From an uncultured Clostridium sp. (GTDB lineage Bacteria > Bacillota > Clostridia > Oscillospirales > Acutalibacteraceae): a DNA stretch of 64,000 bases. Both the position numbers and the translations under genes were made by a program. The stretch is from positions 1-64,000 of the forward strand of contig CATZNW010000002.1 of assembly GCA_958422185.1 (NCBI GenBank), read 5' to 3'. Shown here in pieces: positions 7,517-16,106 of the stretch (position 1 is its first letter; every line of letters begins with the position of its first letter). The notes under the pieces are model-generated. The model saw only the letters and a list, made by a program, of their open reading frames with translations. It did not search any database and was not told the origin of the DNA.

Positions 7517-8633
7517 CAACAGCGCCACAACAAAGCCGTGCAGAGAGGCTGCGGACGCCGTAAAATTTATGATCGAGGAAAATTACGGCAATCCCTCCAG
7601 CCTGCACGCGCCCGGAATAGAGGCAGCAAAATCGCTTATTTCTGCAAGGGAGTCTGTTGCGCGCGCTTTAGGCTGCGAAAAGGACGAGATCTATTTTACA
7701 AGCGGCGCAACTGAGGCGAATAACCTTGCGCTGTTCGGCGCGGCCGAGGCAAAAAAACGCGCGGGAAACAGGATTGTCACAACTGCCATAGAGCATGAAA
7801 GTGTTGTTGCTGCCGCGGATGAACTTGAACAGCAGGGCTTTGAGGTCATAAAACTCCTGCCTGATAAGCACGGCAATATTTGTGCTGCGGATATCGCACA
7901 GGCAATAAACGAAAAGACCATCCTGGTTTCCGTGATGTATATAAATAATGAGATCGGTTCTGTCCTTCCGGTCGATAAAATAAAAAAAATCATAGAGATG
8001 AAAAAAGCGCCCGCTCTTTTCCACACGGATTGTGTGCAGGCGCTGGGAAAAATAAAATTCAGCCCCAAAAAACTGGGCGCGGATCTTGTGTCCGTAACAG
8101 CGCATAAAATACACGGGCCTAAGGGGGTCGGCGCGCTTTACATAAAAAAGGGAACAAGGATACTTCCGCGCACGTTCGGAGGGGAGCAGGAAAGACGCAT
8201 GCGCCCGGGCACTGAGGCCTCCCCGCTTATCGCGGGATTCGGCGCTGCCGCCGCGGCATTGCCGGACGTAAAAGCCCAAGGAGAAGCGGTAAAGAAACTG
8301 AATATGTATTTAAGGGAGCTGCTCCTTGAAATCGACGGAATAAAATTCAACAGCGATGAAAGCGCCTCTCCTTATATACTTAATGTTTCTATTCCCACTT
8401 TTATGCGCAGCCAGACTATCGTGCAGGAACTTTCCTCAAAATATGAAGTATATGTAAGCAACGGCTCTGCATGCGCAAGGGGTAAAAAAAGCCACGTGCT
8501 TTCTGCAATGCGCCTTAGCGATGACACGGCGGACAAAAGCATACGAATCAGCTTTTCGCGCTGCAATACGCTGCACGACTGTGAAATATGCGCCGCGGCA
8601 ATAAAAGATCTAACAGAGAAACACCCGAGGTAG
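7500..8633 (+). CDS. Cysteine desulfurase (NifS/IscS family, likely the ThiI partner)
   Basis: The 377-residue PLP enzyme removes sulfur from cysteine as a persulfide. It begins MAVYLDNSATT, binds PLP through Lys203 (SVTAHKIHGPKG) and carries the persulfide-forming Cys325 in SNGSACARG. The gene overlaps the preceding HAD-Nudix gene and stops three bases before thiI. In Firmicutes a dedicated desulfurase (NifZ) is encoded next to thiI and feeds it sulfur, so tRNA thiolation is the probable role here. A contribution to iron-sulfur assembly cannot be excluded. Confidence 0.94.
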   Translation: MAVYLDNSATTKPCREAADAVKFMIEENYGNPSSLHAPGIEAAKSLISARESVARALGCEKDEIYFTSGATEANNLALFGAAEAKKRAGNRIVTTAIEHESVVAAADELEQQGFEVIKLLPDKHGNICAADIAQAINEKTILVSVMYINNEIGSVLPVDKIKKIIEMKKAPALFHTDCVQALGKIKFSPKKLGADLVSVTAHKIHGPKGVGALYIKKGTRILPRTFGGEQERRMRPGTEASPLIAGFGAAAAALPDVKAQGEAVKKLNMYLRELLLEIDGIKFNSDESASPYILNVSIPTFMRSQTIVQELSSKYEVYVSNGSACARGKKSHVLSAMRLSDDTADKSIRISFSRCNTLHDCEICAAAIKDLTEKHPR

Positions 8634-8635
8634 AT

Positions 8636-9817
8636 ATGAAAGAAATCATACTTGTAAAAAACGGCGAACTTGTTTTAAAAGGACTTAACCGCAATTCCTT
8701 TGAGGACGTTTTGATCAAAAATATGCGCAGACATTTATCGGATCTGGGCGAATTTCAATTTACGAAAAGTCAGTCCACCATTATGGTTGAAGCGCCGGAC
8801 GGAGTTGACCTTGACGAGGCTGCCGAAAGGCTGGGCAAGGTCTTTGGCATAGCGGCTTATTCACGCGCGGCGGTGTGCGAAAAAAATATGCAAAGCATTG
8901 TTAAAACGGCCAGAGAATATTTAGCGGAGGAACTTTCGCCGGTATCCACCTTTAAAGTGGAGGCCAAGCGCAGCGACAAAAAATTCCCCCTTAAATCTCC
9001 CGAGATCTGCCGTGAACTTGGCGGCGCGCTGCTGAAAACATTTAACCATTTGAAGGTGGATGTGCATGATCCGGACGTTACCGTTACCGTTGAGATAAGG
9101 GACACACACGCTTTTGTGCGCGGCAACAATATAAAAGGCGCAGGCGGTATGCCAACAGGCACAAGCGGCAGGGCGGCGGTGCTTATAAGCGGCGGAATCG
9201 ATTCGCCCGTTGCGGCTTATATGATGGCCAAAAGAGGCATAGAGCTTGTTGCCGTACATTTTGCCTCTCCTCCGTACACAAGCGAGCTTGCGGAAATGAA
9301 AGTTATGGACCTGCTGAAAAAGGTTTCCGCTTACTGCGGCACGATCACAACGTATGTTGTGCCGTTCACGGAGATCCAGGAAGCTATCCGCGATTACTGC
9401 CCGGAGGAGTATTTTACGCTTGTTATGCGCCGCATAATGATGAAGATAAGCAATAGGATTGCCGAAAATCAGAACTGCCGCGCGCTGATCACGGGCGAAA
9501 GCCTCGGCCAGGTGGCAAGCCAGACAATCTATGCTTTGCAGTGTACGGACAGCGTTGCAAAGTTGCCCGTTTTCCGCCCTTGTATCGGAATGGATAAGGA
9601 CGAGATCATCGCCGTTTCAAGAAAGATAGACACCTTTGAAACTTCCATTCAGCCGTATGAGGACTGCTGCACGGTGTTTACTCCCAAGCATCCGCGCACA
9701 CGCCCGAAACCGGAGGATGTTGAAGCGGCGGAAAATAAAATAGAAGATCTTGATAAAATGATAGACACCGCCGTTAAAGGCGCGAAACGCAGATTTATTA
9801 AGGCGGCAGGAGCATGA
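8636..9817 (+). CDS. thiI: tRNA 4-thiouridine synthase ThiI
   Basis: The 393-residue protein has the ferredoxin-like and THUMP RNA-binding regions in residues 1-165 and the ATP-binding PP-loop SGGIDSP at 185-191. It adenylates U8 of tRNA and inserts sulfur received from a cysteine desulfurase, here the gene just upstream. There is no C-terminal rhodanese domain, as in the short Firmicutes form. Cysteines in FRPCIG and YEDCCTVF may take part in sulfur transfer. The start at 8636 follows CGAGG; an upstream in-frame codon lies inside the previous gene. Its TGA overlaps the next ATG. Confidence 0.95.
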   Translation: MKEIILVKNGELVLKGLNRNSFEDVLIKNMRRHLSDLGEFQFTKSQSTIMVEAPDGVDLDEAAERLGKVFGIAAYSRAAVCEKNMQSIVKTAREYLAEELSPVSTFKVEAKRSDKKFPLKSPEICRELGGALLKTFNHLKVDVHDPDVTVTVEIRDTHAFVRGNNIKGAGGMPTGTSGRAAVLISGGIDSPVAAYMMAKRGIELVAVHFASPPYTSELAEMKVMDLLKKVSAYCGTITTYVVPFTEIQEAIRDYCPEEYFTLVMRRIMMKISNRIAENQNCRALITGESLGQVASQTIYALQCTDSVAKLPVFRPCIGMDKDEIIAVSRKIDTFETSIQPYEDCCTVFTPKHPRTRPKPEDVEAAENKIEDLDKMIDTAVKGAKRRFIKAAGA

Positions 9818-10935
9818 GTGATAAAAACGAAAAGAAAAAAGCAGATGAAATAGACGAACTCCTCGGCGATTACAAAAAGCAAAAAGAAAAGCGCGAAAAG
9901 AATTTCGGCAGAATAGATATTCAGAAGCCGCCGCAAAACACGGGCAAAGAAAAAGACACTGAAACGCCCGCCGAAAAAAGCAAAAAATATAAAGCCAAAA
10001 AAGATGAAAAGACAAAAAGCAAAGGCGGCGAAAGAACCGGCAAAAGATTTAAAAATCTCATTTGCCGTGTGAAAGCGTTTTTAAAATCAAAAAAAGGTAA
10101 AAAGATAAGTGTTGCGGCAGCGGCCGTCATCTGTGCCGCGGCTTTTGCGCTCGGCGCGTATGCTGTTATAAATTATCAAAAAACAGCGTATCTGCGCCCG
10201 TATGAGGCGGAATATCCAAATGTGAATTTCCCCGATGGCATCAGGGAGGAGTACTGCGAACAGTATGCAAAAGTACCGTCCACAACAGGATATATCTCAA
10301 TAGAGGCGTGCGGCTACGAAAGCTATATTGTGCAGAGCGCGGCTGCAACGCTGCCCGTTCTTGACTTTTCAAACAGATCGGACGGACTTGATTTCAATAC
10401 CGTGGTACGCATACCCGCAGGCGCATGTGATCTGGAGAGTGCGTTCGGCTCTGCGGAAAGTTACCTTGGCTCGGCACAGAAGATCACATATTCAACGCTT
10501 TTTGAAGATTATGAATTTACTGTTGTCGGCGCGTTTTATACAAATAAAGATCCGCAGGACGACAACGGCTATGTGTTTCCCTACGGCATAACGAAAAAGA
10601 TGACCCCGATCAGCTTTAATGATTATGCAGACCGGCTTTATCACCGCTTTTTATATGAAACGGACTACAGATTCAGCTATGAGGGCGATAAACTGCTGAC
10701 TATCGCCGCGGATTCCGATTTCAGGGAAAATTTTGAGTTCGTTGTGGTCTGCGCTCTTAATGCTCCGGCTCAGCGGGCTGCGCAGCCAAACGATTCCGTG
10801 CACTACCCCCAGGTGTGGTATGACGAGCACGGGGAATCAAATCCTTACAGATTTTCAGATAAATGGTATCCCACCGTTTATACCGATGAATCCGAAGAGG
10901 AAACAAGTATTCAATCCGAAAAAGACTATCCGTAA
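9814..10935 (+). CDS. Catalytically inactive sortase B-like membrane protein
   Basis: This 373-residue protein has a 97-residue Lys/Glu-rich cytoplasmic tail, one membrane segment (98-119) and a sortase-B-like extracellular domain. It aligns with the sortase at 3845-4756 at the N-terminal strands, at DDNGYVFPY, and at the shared C-terminal signature YPQVWYDEHGESNPY...WYP. The catalytic residues are gone: the His segment NTVIHGHNW is replaced by NTVVRIPAG (195-203), and the Cys segment LTLSTCT by LTIAADS (295-301). It should not be a transpeptidase. A scaffold, regulator or substrate-binding role is possible. The ATGA overlap with thiI puts it in that transcript, an unexpected partner. Confidence 0.8.
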   Translation: MSDKNEKKKADEIDELLGDYKKQKEKREKNFGRIDIQKPPQNTGKEKDTETPAEKSKKYKAKKDEKTKSKGGERTGKRFKNLICRVKAFLKSKKGKKISVAAAAVICAAAFALGAYAVINYQKTAYLRPYEAEYPNVNFPDGIREEYCEQYAKVPSTTGYISIEACGYESYIVQSAAATLPVLDFSNRSDGLDFNTVVRIPAGACDLESAFGSAESYLGSAQKITYSTLFEDYEFTVVGAFYTNKDPQDDNGYVFPYGITKKMTPISFNDYADRLYHRFLYETDYRFSYEGDKLLTIAADSDFRENFEFVVVCALNAPAQRAAQPNDSVHYPQVWYDEHGESNPYRFSDKWYPTVYTDESEEETSIQSEKDYP

Positions 10936-10960
10936 AATCACACATACAGGAGGGGTAAAA

Positions 10961-12394
10961 ATGTATGATGTTGCCGTTATAGGCGCCGGCATCGTAGGCG
11001 CGGCGTGCGCGTATGATCTCAGCAAATACGATCTTAAGATCGCTGTGCTTGAAAAGAAAAACGACGTTTGCTGCGGCACGACAAAAGCAAACAGCGCTAT
11101 CATCCACGCCGGTTATGATCCGCTGCCGGGCACGCTCATGGCGCGCCTCAATGTGGAAGGCTCAAAAATGGCGGAAGTGCTGTGCAAAAAGCTTGACGTA
11201 CCTTATCAGCAGATAGGATCGCTGGTCGTTGCCTTTTCAGAGGAGGACAAGAAGGAAGTTGAGGAACTTTACCGCCGGGGAAACGAAAACGGTGTTGAGG
11301 GCCTGCGCATAGTGGACGCCGAAGAACTCAGAAAAATGGAACCGTATATTTCAGACAAGGCGGTCTGTGCTCTTTACGCACCCACCGCGGCAATCGTAAA
11401 TCCCTGGGAATACGGCATTGCGCTTGCCGAAACGGCTGTAAGAAACGGCGCTGAGGTAAAACTTGAATTTGAAGTTACCTCAATAGAGAAAAAAGACGGA
11501 TTCTGGCATATTGAATCGCCGAAAGGCAGTGTGGACGCCAAATATGTTATCAATGCCGCCGGCGTTGATTGCGATACCGTTCATAATATGGTTGCAGAAC
11601 CGGCTTATAAGGTATTGCCCAGCGCGGGCGAATATTACCTGCTTGATCTCAGCGAAGGCAAGAGGGCGAATCACGTTATCTTCCAGTGCCCTGATAAGGA
11701 CGGAAAAGGCGTACTGGTAACGCACACCTGCCACGGCAACCTGCTTGTAGGCCCTAACGCGGATCCAAGGGACAAGGACGATACCTCAACAAGATCCCGC
11801 TGCCTTGATTTCATCAGGGAAAAAGCGGTAAAATCCGTGCCGTCTATCGCTTTCAGAGAAAATATAAGGAATTTCACCGGTGTACGCGCCGTTACGGACA
11901 GGGATGATTTTATCATTGAATTCGCCGCGGAGAATTTCCTTGACCTTGCGGGTATAAAGTCCCCCGGTCTTTCCGCCGCTCCGGCTATTGCGCTTGAGGC
12001 TGTTAAAATGCTTGCGGAAAAAGGGCTTGAACTAAATAAAAAAGAAAATATTGTGGATTCCAGAAAGCACCTTCGTTTCAAAAAGCTTTCAAGCGAGGAA
12101 AAGAACAGGGTGATCGCCGAGGATCCCGCTTACGGCAGAGTGATCTGCCGCTGTGAAACTATAACGGAGGGCGAGATCATAGACGCTCTCAGATCGCCTG
12201 TTCCGCCGGTTTCGCTTGACGGCATCAAAAGAAGAGCAGGCACGGGAATGGGCAGGTGCCAGAGCGGATTCTGCGGTCCCAAAGTGCTTGAGATAATTGC
12301 AAAATATAAAAACATACCTTATGAGGACGTTCTGCAGGATGATACCGGCAGTTATATCCTTACCGGGGAAACAAAGCGCGGAGGTGGAAAGTGA
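10961..12394 (+). CDS. FAD-dependent glycerol-3-phosphate dehydrogenase-like protein with C-terminal [2Fe-2S] domain
   Basis: The 477-residue flavoprotein has an N-terminal dinucleotide fold (IGAGIVGAA, residues 7-15), a DAO-type oxidase domain, and a C-terminal BFD-like iron-sulfur domain whose ligands are Cys396, Cys398, Cys433 and Cys438. This is the GlpA-like architecture found in clostridia, where it occurs with the two genes that follow. It probably oxidises glycerol-3-phosphate to dihydroxyacetone phosphate. The ATG at 10961 follows AGGAGGGG; an earlier in-frame codon would overlap the sortase-like gene deeply and is not needed. The TGA overlaps the next ATG. Confidence 0.85.
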   Translation: MYDVAVIGAGIVGAACAYDLSKYDLKIAVLEKKNDVCCGTTKANSAIIHAGYDPLPGTLMARLNVEGSKMAEVLCKKLDVPYQQIGSLVVAFSEEDKKEVEELYRRGNENGVEGLRIVDAEELRKMEPYISDKAVCALYAPTAAIVNPWEYGIALAETAVRNGAEVKLEFEVTSIEKKDGFWHIESPKGSVDAKYVINAAGVDCDTVHNMVAEPAYKVLPSAGEYYLLDLSEGKRANHVIFQCPDKDGKGVLVTHTCHGNLLVGPNADPRDKDDTSTRSRCLDFIREKAVKSVPSIAFRENIRNFTGVRAVTDRDDFIIEFAAENFLDLAGIKSPGLSAAPAIALEAVKMLAEKGLELNKKENIVDSRKHLRFKKLSSEEKNRVIAEDPAYGRVICRCETITEGEIIDALRSPVPPVSLDGIKRRAGTGMGRCQSGFCGPKVLEIIAKYKNIPYEDVLQDDTGSYILTGETKRGGGK

Positions 12395-13644
12395 TGTATG
12401 AACTGATCGTTATTGGCGGCGGGCCTGCCGGTCTTGCCGCGGCGCTTTCCGCATACGAAAACGGACTTAAAAAGATACTTATTATGGAAAGGGACCGTGA
12501 ACTCGGCGGCATCCTGAACCAGTGCATACACAACGGATTCGGCCTTCACTATTTTAAGGAAGAATTAACCGGACCGGAATACGCCGGCAGATTTATTGAG
12601 ATGCTCAAAGATACTGCCGTTGAAGTTATGACGGATACCATGGTGCTTGAAATAACGCAGGGCCGCCAGGTGCACTGCATCAATTCAAAAGACGGCTATC
12701 AGATCCTTAACGCGGGCGCCGTTGTACTTGCTATGGGCTGCCGTGAGCGAACAAGAGGCGCCATTTCGATCCCCGGCACACGTCCCGCCGGAATTTTAAC
12801 AGCCGGCGCGGCGCAGAGATATGTCAATATTGAGGGGCATATGGTTGGAAAACGTGTTGTTATCCTCGGCTCCGGCGATATCGGCCTTATCATGGCGCGC
12901 CGTATGACTCTGGAGGGCGCCAAAGTGCTTGCCTGTGTTGAACTCATGCCGTATTCCGGCGGACTGCAGAGAAATATAGTGCAGTGCCTTAATGATTTTG
13001 ACATTCCGCTTTATCTTTCCCACACGATCATTGATATTCAGGGCAAGAACCGTGTTGAAGGCGTAACCGTTGCGAAAGTCGGTGCGGACAGAAAACCGAT
13101 CCCCGGCACGGAAATACAGTTTGACTGCGACACCGTTCTTCTTTCCGTAGGGCTTATCCCGGAAAATGAACTTACAAAAACGGCAGGCATAGATATGGAT
13201 CCCCGAACGAACGGCGCCATTGTTTTTGAGAATATGGAAACTTCCGCGGACGGAATATTCGCCTGCGGCAATGTGGTTCACGTTCACGACCTTGTTGATT
13301 TTGTTACGGGCGAGAGCCAGCGCGCCGGAAAAGCGGCGGCGGATTTCGTCTTAAACGGTGAAAAGAGCCGCGAAAACTGCATAGAACTTGAAACGAATGA
13401 ATTTGTAAGCTACACTGTGCCGCAGAAAATTCGGCGCGGTGCTGAAACTGCTGAAATATTCTTCCGCGTTCGGCGCATTTTTGAAAAATCAAGCGTAACC
13501 GTCACGGACGGCGATACCGTAATTGCAAAGTTCAAGCGTGAGCATATGGCTCCCGGCGAAATGGAAAAGATAACACTGCCTAAAGTCCTGCTGGATAAGA
13601 TCCGTTCCGGCAAAATAAGGGTATCGGCAAATGAGGAGGCGTAA
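12394..13644 (+). CDS. FAD/NAD(P)-dependent oxidoreductase, second subunit of the glycerol-3-phosphate module
   Basis: The 416-residue protein has two nucleotide-binding folds: GGGPAG at 8-13 for FAD and LGSGDIG in the middle for NAD(P)H, as in pyridine nucleotide-disulfide-type oxidoreductases. It begins within the stop of the upstream FAD/iron-sulfur subunit (TGATG) with GGAGGTGG as ribosome site; the GTG three bases earlier is too close to that site. In related clostridia this protein is always between the GlpA-like subunit and a DUF1667 protein, suggesting a complex that passes electrons to a nucleotide carrier. The electron acceptor is not known from sequence. Confidence 0.85.
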   Translation: MYELIVIGGGPAGLAAALSAYENGLKKILIMERDRELGGILNQCIHNGFGLHYFKEELTGPEYAGRFIEMLKDTAVEVMTDTMVLEITQGRQVHCINSKDGYQILNAGAVVLAMGCRERTRGAISIPGTRPAGILTAGAAQRYVNIEGHMVGKRVVILGSGDIGLIMARRMTLEGAKVLACVELMPYSGGLQRNIVQCLNDFDIPLYLSHTIIDIQGKNRVEGVTVAKVGADRKPIPGTEIQFDCDTVLLSVGLIPENELTKTAGIDMDPRTNGAIVFENMETSADGIFACGNVVHVHDLVDFVTGESQRAGKAAADFVLNGEKSRENCIELETNEFVSYTVPQKIRRGAETAEIFFRVRRIFEKSSVTVTDGDTVIAKFKREHMAPGEMEKITLPKVLLDKIRSGKIRVSANEEA

Positions 13645-13646
13645 AT

Positions 13647-13997
13647 ATGACTCATTTAATATGTATTACATGCCCCAAGGGCTGCTATTTAACGGTAGAT
13701 GAGGAAAACGATTACGCCGTAACGGGAAACGCCTGCCCCAGAGGCGCGGTATACGGTAAAAACGAACTCAAAAATCCCGTTCGCGTAGTCACCTCAACGG
13801 TGCGCACAAACAGCAGCGAATACCCAAGATGCCCCGTTAAAACAAACGGCGCCATACCAAAGGGCAAAATGTTTGACGCTATGCGCCTGCTGGATGATAT
13901 TACACTTGAAGTCCCTGTGAAAGCAGGCGATACCGTTATTCCGGATCTGTTTTCGACGGGAATTTCATTCGTTGCATGTAAAAATATAAATAAGTAA
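13647..13997 (+). CDS. DUF1667 protein, cysteine-rich third subunit
   Basis: The 116-residue protein is a DUF1667 member. Cys6, Cys9 and Cys13 (CITCPKGC) together with Cys30 (NACPRG) look like ligands of an iron-sulfur cluster or zinc. It starts two bases after the previous gene with GAGGAGGCG as ribosome site, and a strong terminator follows. Its role is inferred as the small electron-carrying subunit of the glycerol-3-phosphate oxidoreductase complex, in the position where GlpC is found in other bacteria. Confidence 0.85.
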   Translation: MTHLICITCPKGCYLTVDEENDYAVTGNACPRGAVYGKNELKNPVRVVTSTVRTNSSEYPRCPVKTNGAIPKGKMFDAMRLLDDITLEVPVKAGDTVIPDLFSTGISFVACKNINK

Positions 13998-14022
13998 TTT
14001 ATAAAATAACAGCAATATAATC

Positions 14023-14052
14023 AAAACGGCACGATAATCGTGCCGTTTTTTG
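14023..14052 (+). terminator. Terminator of the 5.9-14.0 kb gene run
   Basis: AAAACGGCACGAT and its inverted copy form a near-perfect hairpin followed by TTTTTT. Confidence 0.8.
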
Positions 14053-14079
14053 TGTGTTTCCAAAATTTATAGTATAGAT

Positions 14080-15017
14080 TTAGCTTTCTGACCTTGACTG
14101 TTTGTTTAATTGCCCTAAACATAATTTGGCCCGTCTTTCAGGCATTTGTGCCTCAATATCATAGCCGTTTAATCTTAATTTTTCGGCAATTTCGCTCCAG
14201 ATTTTATAGGCGTTTTCGTATTGCTCCAAATCTTCATAACAGAATGCCTTGGAATATTTTCCGTCCATAAATTTCGTTCCGATTCTTTCGGCTTTATCCC
14301 AGCATGCAAAAGCTTCATCATATTTTTTCAGTTTTTTACAAACATCGCCGCCATGAATATGCAGTTCCCAATTGTTCGGAAACAGAGATACTGCGTATCT
14401 GAATTTCTTGTAAGCGTCTTCATACCGACCGGCAAATATATAAGCCGCAAGGAGCAAACACCATTCGTTTGCATCAGAAGAATTTTTTCAATTATATTAA
14501 GTTGTTCCCTGATATTTTCTTCATCCTTGCCAAGTTGTGAACAAAGTTTCATTTTCTGAACACGGGTTTTCCAATACGCATATTCATCTGATGTTTGTCC
14601 CTGTTCCAATACTTTGTTAAACCAAAAAAATGCTTTTTCGATACAATAATTCATCATGAACTGATGAATCAGTCCATAGTTCCACATATCGTATGCCGTT
14701 AATTTATCACATTTTAAAAGTTTCTTAAATTCCAAGTCTGCATGGATAAAATCCTCAGGTGCATGCGTCTGTTCAAAAACTGACGCTAATCTTTGCGCAT
14801 AATTTTCGTATGCAACCGATGATTCTTGATACAGATCATCAATTGAAACGCAATAGAGTTTAGCGATTTCGGGAAGAATAGTAACATCCGGTAAAGTTGT
14901 ATTACATTCCCAACGGGAAACCGTATGTGAACTTACTCCTAAAATATCTGCTACCTGTTCTTGTGTGTATTCTTTTTGCAGCCTGAATTTTTTTAAATTT
15001 TTTGCAAATGTGCTCAT
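14080..15017 (-). pseudogene. Frameshifted XRE-family regulator with tetratricopeptide-like C-terminal domain
   Basis: The frame from 15017 encodes an HTH domain (TQEQVADILGVSSHTVSRWE) followed by helical repeats, then loses its sense near 14475. The frame shifted by one base continues with a convincing repeat region (AAYIFAGRYEDAYKKF) to the stop at 14080. The shift falls at a run of six A on the minus strand (positions near 14485-14490); one extra A would restore about 313 residues. It is either a decayed gene, a phase-variable homopolymer, or a sequencing error. A TTG three bases earlier with AAAGGA is an alternative start. The gene is AT-rich compared with neighbours. Intact relatives bind DNA and use the C-terminal domain for protein or peptide sensing. 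Confidence 0.7.
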
Positions 15018-15332
15018 CAAATTAGAATCCTTTCATTCGGTTTAGAAGCTTCTGTCTTCATTATACGGATTTAAGAAACAAAGTCCATATCGCATTTTAA
15101 GACCAAACTTGCAGATTCTGTTCAGCAGTTACAAAATCAAGATGTTTTAAATAACGTGTATTTTAAAACCGAACGGTTGACGGATATATGACCGGTATTC
15201 ACAACAGACAGTGAAAAAAGCTATATATTTCATTTTATAAATAAAATAGTCGAATTTTATAATCTCTTAAATCGTTTTCACAATATAATCTCTTTATCAT
15301 AATATGGTGAAAAACGATCAAGGAGAGCGTTT
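15018..15332. other. Intergenic region between the XRE pseudogene and sodA
   Basis: The 315 bases are AT-rich and hold no gene. Two TATAAT-like hexamers occur near 15260 and 15285, but I see no well-spaced -35 partner. The region must contain the divergent promoters of the regulator and of sodA. Confidence 0.4.
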
Positions 15333-15980
15333 ATGGAAAACAGTTGTTATCCGTTTGTTAATTTACCTTTGCCATATGGATATGATGCGCTTGAGCCGTA
15401 TATTGACGAGAAAACCATGCGTCTTCATCATGACAGGCATTTGCTGACTTATATAGACAATCTGAATTCTGTTCTGAAAAATGAACCTGCACTTCAAAAG
15501 ATGAGCGTGGAACAGCTTATAAGAAATGCCGGCAAATTCCCAAAAAGAATACAGACTGCCATTGCAAACAATGCCGGAGGAGTATACAACCACAGATTCT
15601 TTTTTCAGGGGCTTACTCCGTCTTCTGACGCGGCATGTGCACCGGAACTTATCAAAGAAATATCCTGTTGTTTTGACAGCCTTGAAAATTTCTGCAATAT
15701 ATTCAAAAAGGCCGCGCTTTCCGTATTCGGTTCCGGATACGCTTGGCTCGTTTACGGGCGGTGCGGACTGCGCATTATGACAACAGCAAATCAGAACAGC
15801 CCTGTGGAACAGGGTTTCTGTCCTTTAATAGCGCTCGATGTGTGGGAACATGCGTACTATCTTAAGTACTATAATATGCGTTCTGATTATATGGATAACT
15901 GGTTTAAAATCATCAACTGGGAAGAGGCCGAAAAAAATTTTTGTACTGCAAAAAGAAATAAAATAAAAGCCGTCAAATGA
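15333..15980 (+). CDS. sodA: Superoxide dismutase (Fe/Mn family)
   Basis: The 215-residue enzyme dismutates superoxide in the cytoplasm. The four metal ligands of the Fe/Mn family can be placed as His32 (RLHHDRH), His87 (VYNHRFFF), Asp169 and His173 (LDVWEHAYYLKY). GSGYAWLV is the usual core segment. The second-ligand segment reads NNAGGVYNH, where NNAGGHANH is more common; this does not affect the ligand itself. Iron or manganese use cannot be decided. Ribosome site AAGGAGAG precedes the ATG. Several hairpins follow, one overlapping the stop codon. Confidence 0.93.
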   Translation: MENSCYPFVNLPLPYGYDALEPYIDEKTMRLHHDRHLLTYIDNLNSVLKNEPALQKMSVEQLIRNAGKFPKRIQTAIANNAGGVYNHRFFFQGLTPSSDAACAPELIKEISCCFDSLENFCNIFKKAALSVFGSGYAWLVYGRCGLRIMTTANQNSPVEQGFCPLIALDVWEHAYYLKYYNMRSDYMDNWFKIINWEEAEKNFCTAKRNKIKAVK

Positions 15981-16023
15981 CGGCTTCAGCCTGTCGGGAA
16001 AGGCACAGATTTGGCTGTGCCTT
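15967..16023 (+). terminator. Two tandem hairpins after sodA
   Basis: AAGCCGTCA / TGACGGCTT spans the sodA stop codon, and AAGGCACAG / CTGTGCCTT follows at 16000-16023 with a short T-rich tail. Confidence 0.55.
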
Positions 16024-16035
16024 CTTCAACAGAAA

Positions 16036-16064
16036 AAGACCTCCGGATCAACCGTAGGTCTTTT
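16036..16064. terminator. Bidirectional hairpin between convergent sodA and DUF2804 genes
   Basis: AAGACCT and AGGTCTT form the stem, with TTTT on the plus side and an A tract (T on the minus strand) on the other. Confidence 0.55.
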
Positions 16065-16106
16065 GTAATAAACTTGATAACTTAATAATCGGATTGCAGG
16101 ATTCGC

